A DNA stretch of 64,000 nucleotides from contig NZ_JAPFCC010000001.1 in the NCBI RefSeq assembly GCF_025562715.2, positions 1 to 64,000 of the forward strand, read 5' to 3'. Of this stretch, positions 9,901-16,327 are shown piece after piece (the first letter of the stretch is position 1; each line of letters opens with the position of its first letter). The stretch comes from Endozoicomonas gorgoniicola. Lineage in GTDB: Bacteria; Pseudomonadota; Gammaproteobacteria; Pseudomonadales; Endozoicomonadaceae. Made by a program: the position numbers and the translations under genes. A model generated the notes under the pieces. The model was not told where the DNA came from. It ran no database searches and worked only from the letters and a program-made list of their open reading frames with translations.

Positions 9901-11904
9901 GCGGAAAGCCCCCTGCTGCATTCACTGGCAGCCTATGAGGAAACGCTGGTTCGTAAAGAAAAGAACGAAGTGGCAAAAGTTTTCCTGAAGATGGTGCAGG
10001 CACACCCGAACAAGGATTACTGGGAAGTGTTCAGTGAAGATCATCTGGATACCAAGCGCCTGTTTGATCCACGCACGGAAAAAGTAGTTGATCGTAAGAA
10101 CCCGCTGATGAGGCTGGACCGTGACAGTTACTTTGCGGTGAAGGTGAACGGCAAGGAACACTACATCAAGCTGGCTGATAAACAGCTGCTGGCGGCCATG
10201 CAGAACCTTGGGCCGGAAAAGCTGGGTGCTGTTACCCAGATGTTGGGCCGGGCGAATCGTTTCCTGGCATCCCTGAACACCAGCATTAACCCGGAGTTTG
10301 TTATCTCCAACTTCAGCCGGGATATTCAGACAGCAGTTCTGAATGTCATTGCTGAGCAGGATTTAAGCGACGGTCGTATTAAGGGGCAGCAACTGGCGAC
10401 AGAGGTCGTTAAGGATATACCCAGCGCCATGCGGGGCATCTGGCGCAACCTTCGGGAAAAAGACGGCGAATCCACTGAGTACCAGAGGTGGTTTAATGAC
10501 TTCCGGGAGGATGGCGGCAAGATCGGTTTCTTTGGCCTGAACGACTTTGATGTGCAGGCCAGGCGGATCAAGGAATTGATTACGGTGGCTGAAGGGGGCA
10601 ATAAAGGCCAGGCTCTGGAAATGTGGGGAAACCTGCGTGACCTGGTTGAAGACAGCAACGCTGCCGTGGAAAACGCTGTACGACTGTCGGCTTACGTCAA
10701 TGCCCGTAAGGCTGGCGTCAGTCGTAAAAAAGCCGCCAGTCTTGCCAAGAACCTGACTGTTAACTTTAACCGTAAGGGAGAGCTGGGTGTTTATATGAAC
10801 GCCCTGTATATGTTCTTCAATGCGGGTGTTCAGGGTACGGCACAGTTTGTCCGGGTGATGAAGTCCAAACGGGCGCAAACTGTAGCGGCAGGTCTGGCGG
10901 GTGCGTCCCTGCTGCTGGCTGAATGGAACCGAATGGTGTCCGGTGAAGACGACGATGGTGAGAACTGGTGGGACAAGGTGCCGGATTATGTGAAGGAGCG
11001 TAACCTTGTCATTATGAAGTGGTGGAAAGACGACGGTTCTTATATCTCTGTGCCGCTGCCTTATGGTTATAACGTCTTTCATGTGGCGGGTATATTGACG
11101 GATGACCTGATCAGGGGGCAGAAGTCTGTTCCTGAAGCGGCGACTGAAGCCGTTAAGGCGTTGCTGGGAGCCTTTAACCCGATTGGTTTGCAGGATTCTG
11201 AAAGTACTGAGAAGGCAGTTATTAAGAGCGTGTCGCCTACGGTGCTATCCCCCGTCGTACAACTAGCCGTCAATGAAAACTTCTACGGTGCGCCGATTTA
11301 TAAAGAAGGCTTCCCGGGGGCAACCCCAAGGCCGGACAGTGCTTTACCCATGAAGTCTACCAAGACCCTGTTCCGTGACCTTGCTACCTGGCTCAATGAG
11401 GCCACTGGTGGCACAGGCTTCCGTAGCGGCTGGGCGGATATCAGCCCGGACAGTATTGAGCATCTGTTTGAGTTTGCCACGGGTGGCGCGGGTGCTTTTG
11501 TCGGTCGTACGTTTAATGCGGCATTCGGCGATAAAAAGCTGTCCGAACTGGAAGATCGGGAGATCCCGTTCTGGCGCAAGCTCAATGGTACGGTGTCGGA
11601 ATACCGGGATGTTCAGACTTTCTATGACCGACTGGACGAGGTGAACCAGTACCGGGATGAGCATAAGTCACTGCCCGCCAGCGAACGGCAGGAGTATCGG
11701 GCGGAGTATGACCATTACCTGAGACTGTCCAGCATGGCCCGTCGTACCCGTAAGCGACTGAGAAAGCTTCAGGATCGTATGGACTTTGTAGAAAACAGCG
11801 ACAGGCCGGAAGCGGAGAAGGAAGCCTTGCTGGAACGGTTACGGGAACGGATGAACCGGGAGGTGGATCGGTTTAATGGGGAGTATGGGGAGTTGGTGGA
11901 GTAG
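3952..11904 (+). CDS. giant phage polyvalent / internal virion protein with zincin-like motifs and LPD38-like C-terminus
   Basis: The protein has 2650 residues from ATG 3952, coupled to the previous stop. The N-terminus carries a tandem IPDDWG / IPDEWG motif, then Ala/Gly-rich hydrophobic helices (about 90-370) and a Gln/Glu-rich coiled coil (about 560-960). An HEWWH zincin-type motif begins at residue 1389, and HELVGH (HExxxH spacing) at 1629. From about residue 2110 (NPEFVISNFSRDIQ) to the end the sequence resembles the LPD38 domain of phage 'large polyvalent proteins'. Such proteins are packaged and ejected to protect or modify during infection. Metalloprotease activity is inferred. The frame is intact over 7.9 kb. 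Confidence 0.75.
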   Translation: MSDSKFTIPDDWGQTEEQKPAFNIPDEWGEPEKKSNQQGYGADLVDAAQQGAYSGTADLVSGVEMLLGGDGENAVTDYLRERADQQYEEMSDSGREAMQGFGFEADEDSVTGYGLKDSSSLSGFGLNLASGLGSFAPSMVPGGVAAKGISAFTKGKKAFDVANKVRKAKALGDAEKLRKLKKLESRIDKASSATGFGLTGGAMIGGGGAEQARQNILNASPEELHTLPRFQSLVRQLSDTSEPLTEAEVFRLARDELANEIARDAFNKSAAVGAVSMGVAGPIMEKTIRGGTGLSAFRNTLAGSATEGLQEFSEGVGQTASVNHALNAAGMERDIFEGAIEDGLTGAVVGAGVGGGVAYGGSKINQFRSSSRTPSEAAEQARQEVREQGGDALQQAQAASEAAGSILKQQSFPAELDTEFNVIEEKAETPSGSLSFDDWGQQQGYNQTTESVQHLDSKNWFGQLEQDRRQKPRGVVEYFPPYATNATSQPDLSETAPQAKSYTYENGVNYQSESANGLGLAPFTENYQPDNTVEYSKADELSRGIETDIQQRAEAEQLAAEQQALAQQQAFDKEIADVQAESLPEREQALQQDYPLQKVAGLPDSRLESPQYREYLTEVADIAHQDTVASRRKNLDDDETVLMAIRRHKGLVQGSVEDTIVESLKFKLKSKELKGLPSQYLRKNGGMTLDDMATALYEDGFNIDGREMTVNELSEAIDNELSGRPMFADFQGRSLTDDRYTPKTVTNRITEPAVKAALNGEPLSPVYQREITRLLNEAENDPVFEAPAFLNEQEARIEQERQANALPEGWFEQWEPVNFEEADATIGVDSKDFNDADWKLIAEAQEQILLEEAALHEQQNTIEESNLERTAGQLSARTEANPDTEAGESVRQSVNELQEEASASQTEPEVTPSDFSLETQTEASLQQQAEQQQAAEAAEREAQKQEQQKAEADRERNDFALTGSDSVSDQATARGQADLLSPSNNDQIKKPAEDKASEADSTEKAASQQIEDFGEKIGGARKDVWSSYRESLSNDVDVEAQPLSKTFPEPNYEKLHEAGADIQSLAIIAALRADIPAKPRRTYKLKSWAENVEAARQIASMLVDSQVSSDRVLEAMKQDGNAPEGVINIIPVLAKLEPGQLKAAAGFRIRSGSFSIFNGQQRNPGKPIYYLQDNKGKRNHFDLSSESLTEIQEQVLGFIRGQLEASPGRKGRQTRFDVFRTRGSKTFWVGKKIASGKFVTLKTGFDSAGEATKFLKENQDWLEQELKRKKDVPAHRRSINQDRQGLDYRDGQDVLPETFSEAFSFRGVEFGNWVEQGRRQSDLNRAYDALRDLADVLGIPTQALSLNGDLGLAFGARGRGGKRPAAAHYEPDKIAINLTKNNGPGSLAHEWWHALDNYFSRKRGQPGEFITNNPKKGVFKNNKYQRDDSVRNEVEDAFDAVVNAIENTGLPARSREQDATRSKDYWSTVIEMTARSFENYVIQKLEASGFHNDYLANIVSEQEFGGTPDSYPYLTAKEKESVTRAFDQLFASLKTEATDKGVKLYRLGSGKGIKLNNARLVAHRMKKELGVGVEAVATESDLPDHLQSEIRRDSVSGRVKGIYDPVSGNAFIIADKLDGARDAVKTLLHELVGHKGVRLALGTKLNLSMAGIYRDMPADVRQTIETEYASQLEGLSTGKRKMRVAEEYVARMAESNPQLPLMKRLYSKLRRVLRNVLPSIKWTDADLVELVQAGKRALRKSGNDRGESLYSLESADADSANGSGQQGSRSDFIVTPETWQDLFIRKIQDKFRPLKRTQDALSVNGASPLSEEMDTYLAEELSHGRIEESLRRFENRHVRPLARAIAESSVEREELDLYLYARHAPERNAHIARINDKMPDGGSGMTNAQAADILAHFDAEGKTPELQSLADRVYRINKQRLSILNSAGLEPKEVLKSWNRYQNYIPLKGKGEQVESAVHRQNTGRGFDIRGRESMRAMGRRSMAESPLLHSLAAYEETLVRKEKNEVAKVFLKMVQAHPNKDYWEVFSEDHLDTKRLFDPRTEKVVDRKNPLMRLDRDSYFAVKVNGKEHYIKLADKQLLAAMQNLGPEKLGAVTQMLGRANRFLASLNTSINPEFVISNFSRDIQTAVLNVIAEQDLSDGRIKGQQLATEVVKDIPSAMRGIWRNLREKDGESTEYQRWFNDFREDGGKIGFFGLNDFDVQARRIKELITVAEGGNKGQALEMWGNLRDLVEDSNAAVENAVRLSAYVNARKAGVSRKKAASLAKNLTVNFNRKGELGVYMNALYMFFNAGVQGTAQFVRVMKSKRAQTVAAGLAGASLLLAEWNRMVSGEDDDGENWWDKVPDYVKERNLVIMKWWKDDGSYISVPLPYGYNVFHVAGILTDDLIRGQKSVPEAATEAVKALLGAFNPIGLQDSESTEKAVIKSVSPTVLSPVVQLAVNENFYGAPIYKEGFPGATPRPDSALPMKSTKTLFRDLATWLNEATGGTGFRSGWADISPDSIEHLFEFATGGAGAFVGRTFNAAFGDKKLSELEDREIPFWRKLNGTVSEYRDVQTFYDRLDEVNQYRDEHKSLPASERQEYRAEYDHYLRLSSMARRTRKRLRKLQDRMDFVENSDRPEAEKEALLERLRERMNREVDRFNGEYGELVE

Positions 11905-11918
11905 GCTTTTGCCTACTC
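11899..11918. terminator. short hairpin at the end of the late operon
   Basis: Eight-base arms GAGTAGGC and GCCTACTC enclose a TTTT loop, starting within the last codon of the giant gene. It lies between convergent genes, since the next gene comes from the minus strand. There is no long T tract, so termination in either direction is only a guess. Confidence 0.35.
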
Positions 11919-12335
11919 TCAGCTGCCTTTTGCTTGCAGCCAGTCCAGATAGAAGTTAAGAAATCTTGGCTTTGTTCGTTCAGAGATTTGCAGGCCGTGG
12001 CAGACTCTGGCAAACAAGTCAGTGTGCAGTGTTTCAAATGGCTGAAAAACGCCTTTCTTAACGCCGTTGACTATCTTGTCAGCAGGGACGATCTGAATCC
12101 GGCTGTAATCAACAAAGCTCTTTTTGGAGATAAAAGAATGATCGCCGGGGTAGAGTACGCAACTGTTGTCATAAGGAATACCTTTTTTCACGGAAGACAG
12201 ACTGACAATCAGAACCAGCTTCTCGTGAGTCACCGGGTCAGTCAAAAGGATGAACAGGTGCTTTAAGTCTTTTCGTCCATCGACTGGGGTAGGTATCAGG
12301 AGCGTTGCGCGTTGTACGGGAAAAAACAGCTTCAT
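11919..12335 (-). CDS. putative toxin of a Panacea-type toxin-antitoxin pair
   Basis: This 138-residue protein is translated from an ATG overlapping the upstream antitoxin stop by four bases (ATGA), so it is translationally coupled. It is compact and beta/alpha mixed, with no membrane segment; recognisable stretches are FILLTDPVTHEKLVLIVSLS and CVLYPGDHSFI. The YPGDHSFI part recalls small toxin or RNase folds, but no family can be named. In known Panacea systems the antitoxin domain is paired with many unrelated toxins, so an unrecognised partner is expected. Role inferred from the operon. Confidence 0.55.
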   Translation of the reverse strand: MKLFFPVQRATLLIPTPVDGRKDLKHLFILLTDPVTHEKLVLIVSLSSVKKGIPYDNSCVLYPGDHSFISKKSFVDYSRIQIVPADKIVNGVKKGVFQPFETLHTDLFARVCHGLQISERTKPRFLNFYLDWLQAKGS

Positions 12336-12889
12336 AAAGAGGCAAATATATCATCCACTGATTGCTTGGAATAAATTTCAGCCTGAAGCTCTTCGGCTTC
12401 TTCCGGGGATTTCCCCAGAGCCTGAAATACGTCTTTATAGCGAAGGGGCAAACTACTGCCTTTTGGGTCTTGCCACTCAGGGCATTCATCGTGGGTATAG
12501 TCGCTGAGATCATACTTGTGCATGTGACCGAACTTATCCCATACCGCCTGAAGGACTGAGACATCAGCCTTGCTTAACTCGTCGAGATCGGTAAGCGTTA
12601 TTTTATCTTTCCTGAGATCGACTTCATAACCCGCCCGGTCGCCAATCCAGTCTTTCCAGCCATCGACGCTGGAAGGGGCAGAGTCGTTGATATGGTTTAG
12701 CGTACGAGACAGAACCGGTCCGTGATCCAGAGAAACCATCAGGTCGTAGGATATCGGATATCCATACCGTTCCATTGACTCACGATCAGCCAGGTAAAGC
12801 AGCTTCATTAACTTCAGCACTGACATTCTTCCCCTGTTCCTGAGCAGGAAGTATGCGGCCATCTGTGCTGCTAACCGATCATTGAACAT
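12332..12889 (-). CDS. Panacea (DUF4065 / SocA-like) domain antitoxin
   Basis: This 185-residue protein is read from ATG 12889, with AGGTGA seven bases upstream; the longer frame to 12949 has no such site. The motif MSVLKLMKLLYLADRESMER followed by a G-P-V-L segment (DHGPVLSRTLNHI) is the hallmark of the Panacea/DUF4065 fold, found in SocA-type antitoxins and in hyperpromiscuous PanA antitoxins. It precedes its putative toxin with a four-base overlap, the usual order. It lies at the lysogeny end of a prophage, where such pairs often act as anti-phage or maintenance modules. Confidence 0.75.
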   Translation of the reverse strand: MFNDRLAAQMAAYFLLRNRGRMSVLKLMKLLYLADRESMERYGYPISYDLMVSLDHGPVLSRTLNHINDSAPSSVDGWKDWIGDRAGYEVDLRKDKITLTDLDELSKADVSVLQAVWDKFGHMHKYDLSDYTHDECPEWQDPKGSSLPLRYKDVFQALGKSPEEAEELQAEIYSKQSVDDIFASL

Positions 12890-13055
12890 GAATACGTCAC
12901 CTGATCCTTTGTGTTTCTGATTTTGGGGCAAATGATTGTAGGAGGTCAACTATATTTGTCAATGCAATTATAGACCGCTATCTGCCGGAGAGGTTCAGAG
13001 TTTAGCTATGGAGGGTGAAAAGCCCGGGTTGTTCCGGGCATTTATCCTCTAATTT

Positions 13056-13499
13056 TTATATAGCAACAGACCAGTGATGATTTTCCGCTTTCAGAATTAG
13101 CTGCTCAATAGCGGCAGTCTCTTCATTTTCTGCCAGCAGTCTCAAAAAGAAGCTGACGTTGCTGCTTGTATCAACAGACTCCAGATACAGTGTGCGTAAA
13201 ACTGCGTCGGATGTTCTGGGGATAACTGTCTGGTCCTTTTCCCATCGGGCAACAGTCTGGGTATCAACGCCCAGAATTTCTGCCAGATGCTTTTGAGACA
13301 TACCCATTTCGACACGCAGGAATCGGATTTCCTGACCTTCCAGCGTACTTTTCTTTTCTGTAACGTTTTTAGCGATAACCCGGTGCAGGCCGTCTACGTC
13401 TTCGATGCCTACATAGGTATCACCATCAATATTCTCGACTTCATAGCCATCTTCCAGATAGATGTAGGACAATCCGCATTCTGTATAGTGATAATTCAT
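13056..13499 (-). CDS. HTH antitoxin / regulator partner of DUF4258 protein
   Basis: This 147-residue protein has a Cro/C1-type helix-turn-helix at residues about 65-105 (VEMGMSQKHLAEILGVD, then TVARWEKDQ). The N-terminal 45 residues are an acidic beta-like region with YTECGLSYIYLEDGY that resembles YgiT/MqsA-associated antitoxins but lacks the paired CxxC zinc ligands. It follows the DUF4258 gene by 17 bases on the same strand, a toxin-first order as in HigBA and MqsRA. It probably neutralises the DUF4258 protein and represses the operon. Confidence 0.7.
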   Translation of the reverse strand: MNYHYTECGLSYIYLEDGYEVENIDGDTYVGIEDVDGLHRVIAKNVTEKKSTLEGQEIRFLRVEMGMSQKHLAEILGVDTQTVARWEKDQTVIPRTSDAVLRTLYLESVDTSSNVSFFLRLLAENEETAAIEQLILKAENHHWSVAI

Positions 13500-13516
13500 T
13501 TTCAGTCCTCCATCGC

Positions 13517-13858
13517 TTATTTAACGATGACTGTTACCAGGTAAATGCCAGGTCGATCTTCCGGCCTGCGTACATCAATCACAAGCTCAATAGTGTCGCC
13601 AGAAGAAAACCCCATGAGATTAAACTTCCATGATCCCCTTGGGGTTTGGCAAGGGCTCTCTGTGATGTAGCTATGCCGAGACCTGAGTACATCAAAAACT
13701 TGCCTGTTAGAAACGCCCCGCTCAAGCATTCGCTCTTTGGCGTGCTGACCAAATCGCACATGCTGGGTATGGTTAGCGGCCAGATCGCGCACAATAGACA
13801 AAGCTGATTTCGGCTTGAGCGGAAATTCTTTTATAGTGAGAGGCTTTTTAGCGTCCAT
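13517..13858 (-). CDS. DUF4258 protein, probable toxin
   Basis: This 113-residue protein has a core (VRFGQHAKERMLERGVS, then a beta hairpin ending in ELVIDVRRPEDRPGIYLVTVIV) that matches DUF4258, a RelE/BrnT-like fold found in toxin-antitoxin modules. A basic N-terminal tail of about 25 residues precedes the domain. It is the first gene of a two-gene operon with a helix-turn-helix partner. Ribonuclease or ribosome-targeting activity is only inferred from the fold class. Confidence 0.65.
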   Translation of the reverse strand: MDAKKPLTIKEFPLKPKSALSIVRDLAANHTQHVRFGQHAKERMLERGVSNRQVFDVLRSRHSYITESPCQTPRGSWKFNLMGFSSGDTIELVIDVRRPEDRPGIYLVTVIVK

Positions 13859-13865
13859 TACTTAC

Positions 13866-13896
13866 CTATCATTTTGATAGCTAACAATATGATAGT
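13866..13896 (-). promoter_or_regulatory. putative operator of the DUF4258/HTH operon
   Basis: Directly upstream of the DUF4258 start lies the palindrome CTATCA-TTT-TGATAG (13866-13880). A further TGATAG on the plus strand (CTATCA on the minus) follows at about 13890-13895. Repeated half-sites right at the start of a toxin-antitoxin operon fit autoregulation by the HTH protein. Binding is inferred. Confidence 0.45.
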
Positions 13897-13922
13897 TTAT
13901 TTTATGCGGATGTGAAATGAAT

Positions 13923-14228
13923 TTACGATAAAAGCCGAACCTCCAGCCACTCAATCAGCTTCACCACCTCCCGGTCTGGCAACCTCAGAAGCAAAAACAG
14001 CAAGCGCTGGTGAGCGGGCGACCCTATATCAACCCCCAGTAACAGCCAGTCAACAGAAGCCCCGGTAACCTGGTGAATAGCAACCAGTTCATTCATGGAT
14101 GGCGTGGTCTTGCCCCTCTCCCATCTTGACCACTGGGCAGGGTTCCTATTGACCCGCCTTGCCATCTGCCCCTGGCTTTTCCGGAATGCCTTTCTTGTCT
14201 CTCTCAATCTCTCGCCGAATGTATTCAT
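13923..14228 (-). CDS. XRE-family helix-turn-helix regulator
   Basis: This 101-residue protein begins directly with an XRE domain (MNTFGERLRETRKAFRKS, then QGQMARRVNRNPAQWSRWERGK, residues 1-65). It continues with the VSVDWLLLG-like end (ASVDWLLLGVD) common in prophage regulators and a short amphipathic C-terminal helix. It is read divergently from the LexA-box-preceded small gene at 14467. This is the arrangement of a lysogeny repressor or a regulator of the small gene. It lacks a peptidase domain, so RecA-driven self-cleavage is not expected. Confidence 0.75.
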   Translation of the reverse strand: MNTFGERLRETRKAFRKSQGQMARRVNRNPAQWSRWERGKTTPSMNELVAIHQVTGASVDWLLLGVDIGSPAHQRLLFLLLRLPDREVVKLIEWLEVRLLS

Positions 14229-14420
14229 ACAACTGCACCAATGTATCGTGTTGGCCTGTCAGAGCCGAAGGTGAGCCTAAAAAATTGCACAGGTCGCATT
14301 ACTTTCATTGAAACCCTTGCGTCTTGTGCAACTGTGGACAATAAGGTGATCCAGATCAGCTTTTTATTCAGTACAGCTGCAACTATGGGCTACCAGTACT
14401 AGAAACAAATAATATAAATA

Positions 14421-14460
14421 CTGTATAAATAGACAGTTTAAAAACTGTATGTAAGAACAG
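14421..14460 (+). promoter_or_regulatory. two tandem LexA (SOS) boxes
   Basis: Two perfect CTGT-N8-ACAG sites, CTGTATAAATAGACAG (14421-14436) and CTGTATGTAAGAACAG (14445-14460), have starts 24 bases apart. They end six bases before the ATG of the small plus-strand gene at 14467. The first is preceded by TA and followed by TTTA, close to the full gammaproteobacterial consensus. Two boxes this close to a start codon mean tight repression by LexA and induction by DNA damage. Confidence 0.75.
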
Positions 14461-14466
14461 TAGTAC

Positions 14467-14706
14467 ATGGAAATAATAATAATGAAGTATGACCCGCTAG
14501 AGCGCCTTATCGAACTGGCAGAGTATAGCCATAGCGTTGCCAGCCTGTGTGAAAAAAACGACCTTGAGCAGAAGCTGACGGATCGTGAGCGAACGATGAA
14601 GGAGGCGCTGGAGAAAGTCAGCCAGGAAGCTGCTGAACTGGCAATAAGCCTGAACCCGATTATCAGCGCAGAGACCGGCGAGTGGGATTGGGGTGCCGGG
14701 CGCTGA
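14467..14706 (+). CDS. small SOS-controlled prophage protein, unknown
   Basis: This 79-residue, strongly acidic helical protein has a second possible start at 14482. The body is almost one long amphipathic helix (ECALEKVSQ-type heptads in TDRERTMKEALEKVSQEAA) with an acidic, Trp-containing tail, ETGEWDWG. It is not a recognised DinI, antirepressor or UmuD family member. Two LexA boxes sit directly upstream, so it should be made only after DNA damage. In lambdoid phages such small SOS-controlled proteins can inactivate the repressor; that role here is a hypothesis. Confidence 0.55.
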   Translation: MEIIIMKYDPLERLIELAEYSHSVASLCEKNDLEQKLTDRERTMKEALEKVSQEAAELAISLNPIISAETGEWDWGAGR

Positions 14707-15045
14707 CAAGTCAACACGCGACCCCCTGAGTATTACCCGAAAGCTATTTCTCAGGACACCCGACCCAATGTGCCGTTTGTCCTGTGGGATGACGTTCCCA
14801 CCGTGCTCGGTTGTCAGGCCGGAGGTGGAATGTAGAGGATGCCAGCTTGGGTGAATCACGGCAAGCACCTGAAGCTGCTTGCTTGTCAAAAGTGTGAAAT
14901 TCAGGCTGTGTGCTATAGTGCGATGTACAGTATAAAAGTAGTGCCTGTCGTACAAAAATTACAAATTACAAACGGCCTCTTCACCCCTTAAAAATCAAGC
15001 ACTTAGAAAATTCTCAAATTACAAAAAATGATCGTAACTTATTGA
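14707..15045. other. gene-poor prophage end
   Basis: No convincing gene, RNA or repeat is seen. The right half (from about 14940) is AT-rich, with short repeats of ACAAATTAC and stretches of A. It ends where the separated prs 3' end begins, so it probably forms the outer end of the integrated element. Confidence 0.4.
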
Positions 15046-15150
15046 AAAATAAGGAAACTGCCTATCCGCCAGCTGGATATGTCCCCGCTGCTGGCTGAGT
15101 CTGTGCGCAGAATCAGCAATGCAGAATCCATCAGTGCCATGTTCCAGTAA
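15046..15150 (+). pseudogene. prs: isolated 3' end of prs (ribose-phosphate pyrophosphokinase), probable attachment site
   Basis: An open frame of 34 codons ends at TAA 15148-15150, with an in-frame stop just before it (15043). The residues LDMSPLLAESVRRISNAES followed by ISAMF match the conserved C-terminus of Prs, in which LAEAIRRISN and ESISAMF are typical. The rest of prs is absent upstream and prophage-type DNA stands there instead. In gammaproteobacteria prs often precedes rplY-pth-ychF, which follow here. The simplest reading is that the prophage integrated in the prs 3' end, leaving this copy at its right boundary and a restored gene beyond the left edge of the window. Confidence 0.75.
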
Positions 15151-15165
15151 TCACATCGACTGAAA

Positions 15166-15221
15166 CCGCACCAACAAAAAAGGCGTAGTGAAGTTTTACT
15201 ACGCCTTTTTTGTTGGTGCGG
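15166..15221. terminator. 24-bp perfect inverted repeat, likely native prs terminator
   Basis: The left arm is 15166-15189, the right arm 15198-15221, with an eight-base loop GAAGTTTT. All 24 positions pair, and A6/T6 tracts lie inside the stem, so it can stop transcription from both sides. It begins 15 bases after the prs stop codon, where the prs terminator is expected. The length and perfection are unusual for a simple terminator. Confidence 0.65.
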
Positions 15222-15417
15222 CATCCGGCATCACTCTGGAGCCGGTTGGAGTAATTAATATTGGATTGCTTACCAAGGCAGTATATTACCGGGTCAGTTT
15301 GATGCGTAATCGCTGAATGAAATAAAAAATGCAATATCTTGAATGTTATATAGACTTGTCTAATCGCTAATAAAAATTAGCGGCCAGTCGTATTTAATTG
15401 TAAATCAAGAGTGCATA

Positions 15418-16323
15418 ATGATAATCAACCACCAACGAAGAACTTCAAGTTTAAGCCTGCTTACTATTGGGTGTCTACTGGCTTTTTCTTTTATTGGTAG
15501 TGAAAATCTATACTCAAATACACAGCTGATAAGTCAACATTGGAAGCCCAGTCTAAATCTCGAGCTGACAGGGCAAAATTGGCAGCTCAATGAATATCCT
15601 GAAAATGTTTGCTCTCAGTTTATATCCGAAGAAAGCTGTACTGCTCAATTGTCAGGTGTTCTGCAGTCGTATCATGAAAAGATTCCCCATCTTGTAAACC
15701 ATTACAGTCAATTAGAATTTTATAACAAACAAAAATCTCTTGAACCAGGAAACGGAGGAGGGTTTAAGATTAAGAATTACGGTCGTTCGTCCTCTGCATT
15801 TTCAGCAAAAATGTCTGCTGACGGAACATACACGCAGAAAAGAGTTTTGCGAGAACAACAGGGTTCCTCAATCGAGCCCATCACTAAAAACCAATCATTT
15901 ACCATTCCGCCTGAACTTAAGCGTTCTGGTTTTGTAGTAGTCAGTACTGACTCAAGATTTAACTATGGAAGTGAGAATGAAGATTTTAAAATAAATATTA
16001 ATAGTGCAGGGAAAACATTAACTTTTTCTTTTTATGCTAAAAAGAATTACATCCAGTTGAAAGAAGTAAACCTGTTGACTCAAGGCGACAGTTCAGGCTC
16101 TGAAATAACTAAATATATAATAGATGATCAGGATACAGTAGAAAGGTGTGTATGCGATGTGGGTTTTATTCGCTACGAGTGGTCTAAGGAAGGAAATGCT
16201 ACCTGGTATAATCTGTATTTAAACAATCAGTCTGTTTTCTTTGGTTTAATCACCGATTTTCAAGCAAAAATCGTGTTCATTGAAACTGACAAACCTAAAC
16301 TGATTACTTTTAGTGCATCGTGA
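15418..16323 (+). CDS. exported protein of unknown function
   Basis: This 301-residue protein has an N-terminal hydrophobic segment (LSLLTIGCLLAFSFIG, residues 12-27) after a basic start, consistent with a signal peptide or lipobox-like export signal. The rest is polar and low-GC, with two Cys pairs (CSQFISEESC; CVCD) and a beta-rich C-terminal half. No family is recognised. The left hairpin of the IS200-like element begins five bases after its stop, so the true C-terminus may have been replaced by the insertion. Base composition is AT-richer than rplY-pth, suggesting acquired DNA. Confidence 0.55.
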   Translation: MIINHQRRTSSLSLLTIGCLLAFSFIGSENLYSNTQLISQHWKPSLNLELTGQNWQLNEYPENVCSQFISEESCTAQLSGVLQSYHEKIPHLVNHYSQLEFYNKQKSLEPGNGGGFKIKNYGRSSSAFSAKMSADGTYTQKRVLREQQGSSIEPITKNQSFTIPPELKRSGFVVVSTDSRFNYGSENEDFKININSAGKTLTFSFYAKKNYIQLKEVNLLTQGDSSGSEITKYIIDDQDTVERCVCDVGFIRYEWSKEGNATWYNLYLNNQSVFFGLITDFQAKIVFIETDKPKLITFSAS

Positions 16324-16327
16324 AAAC

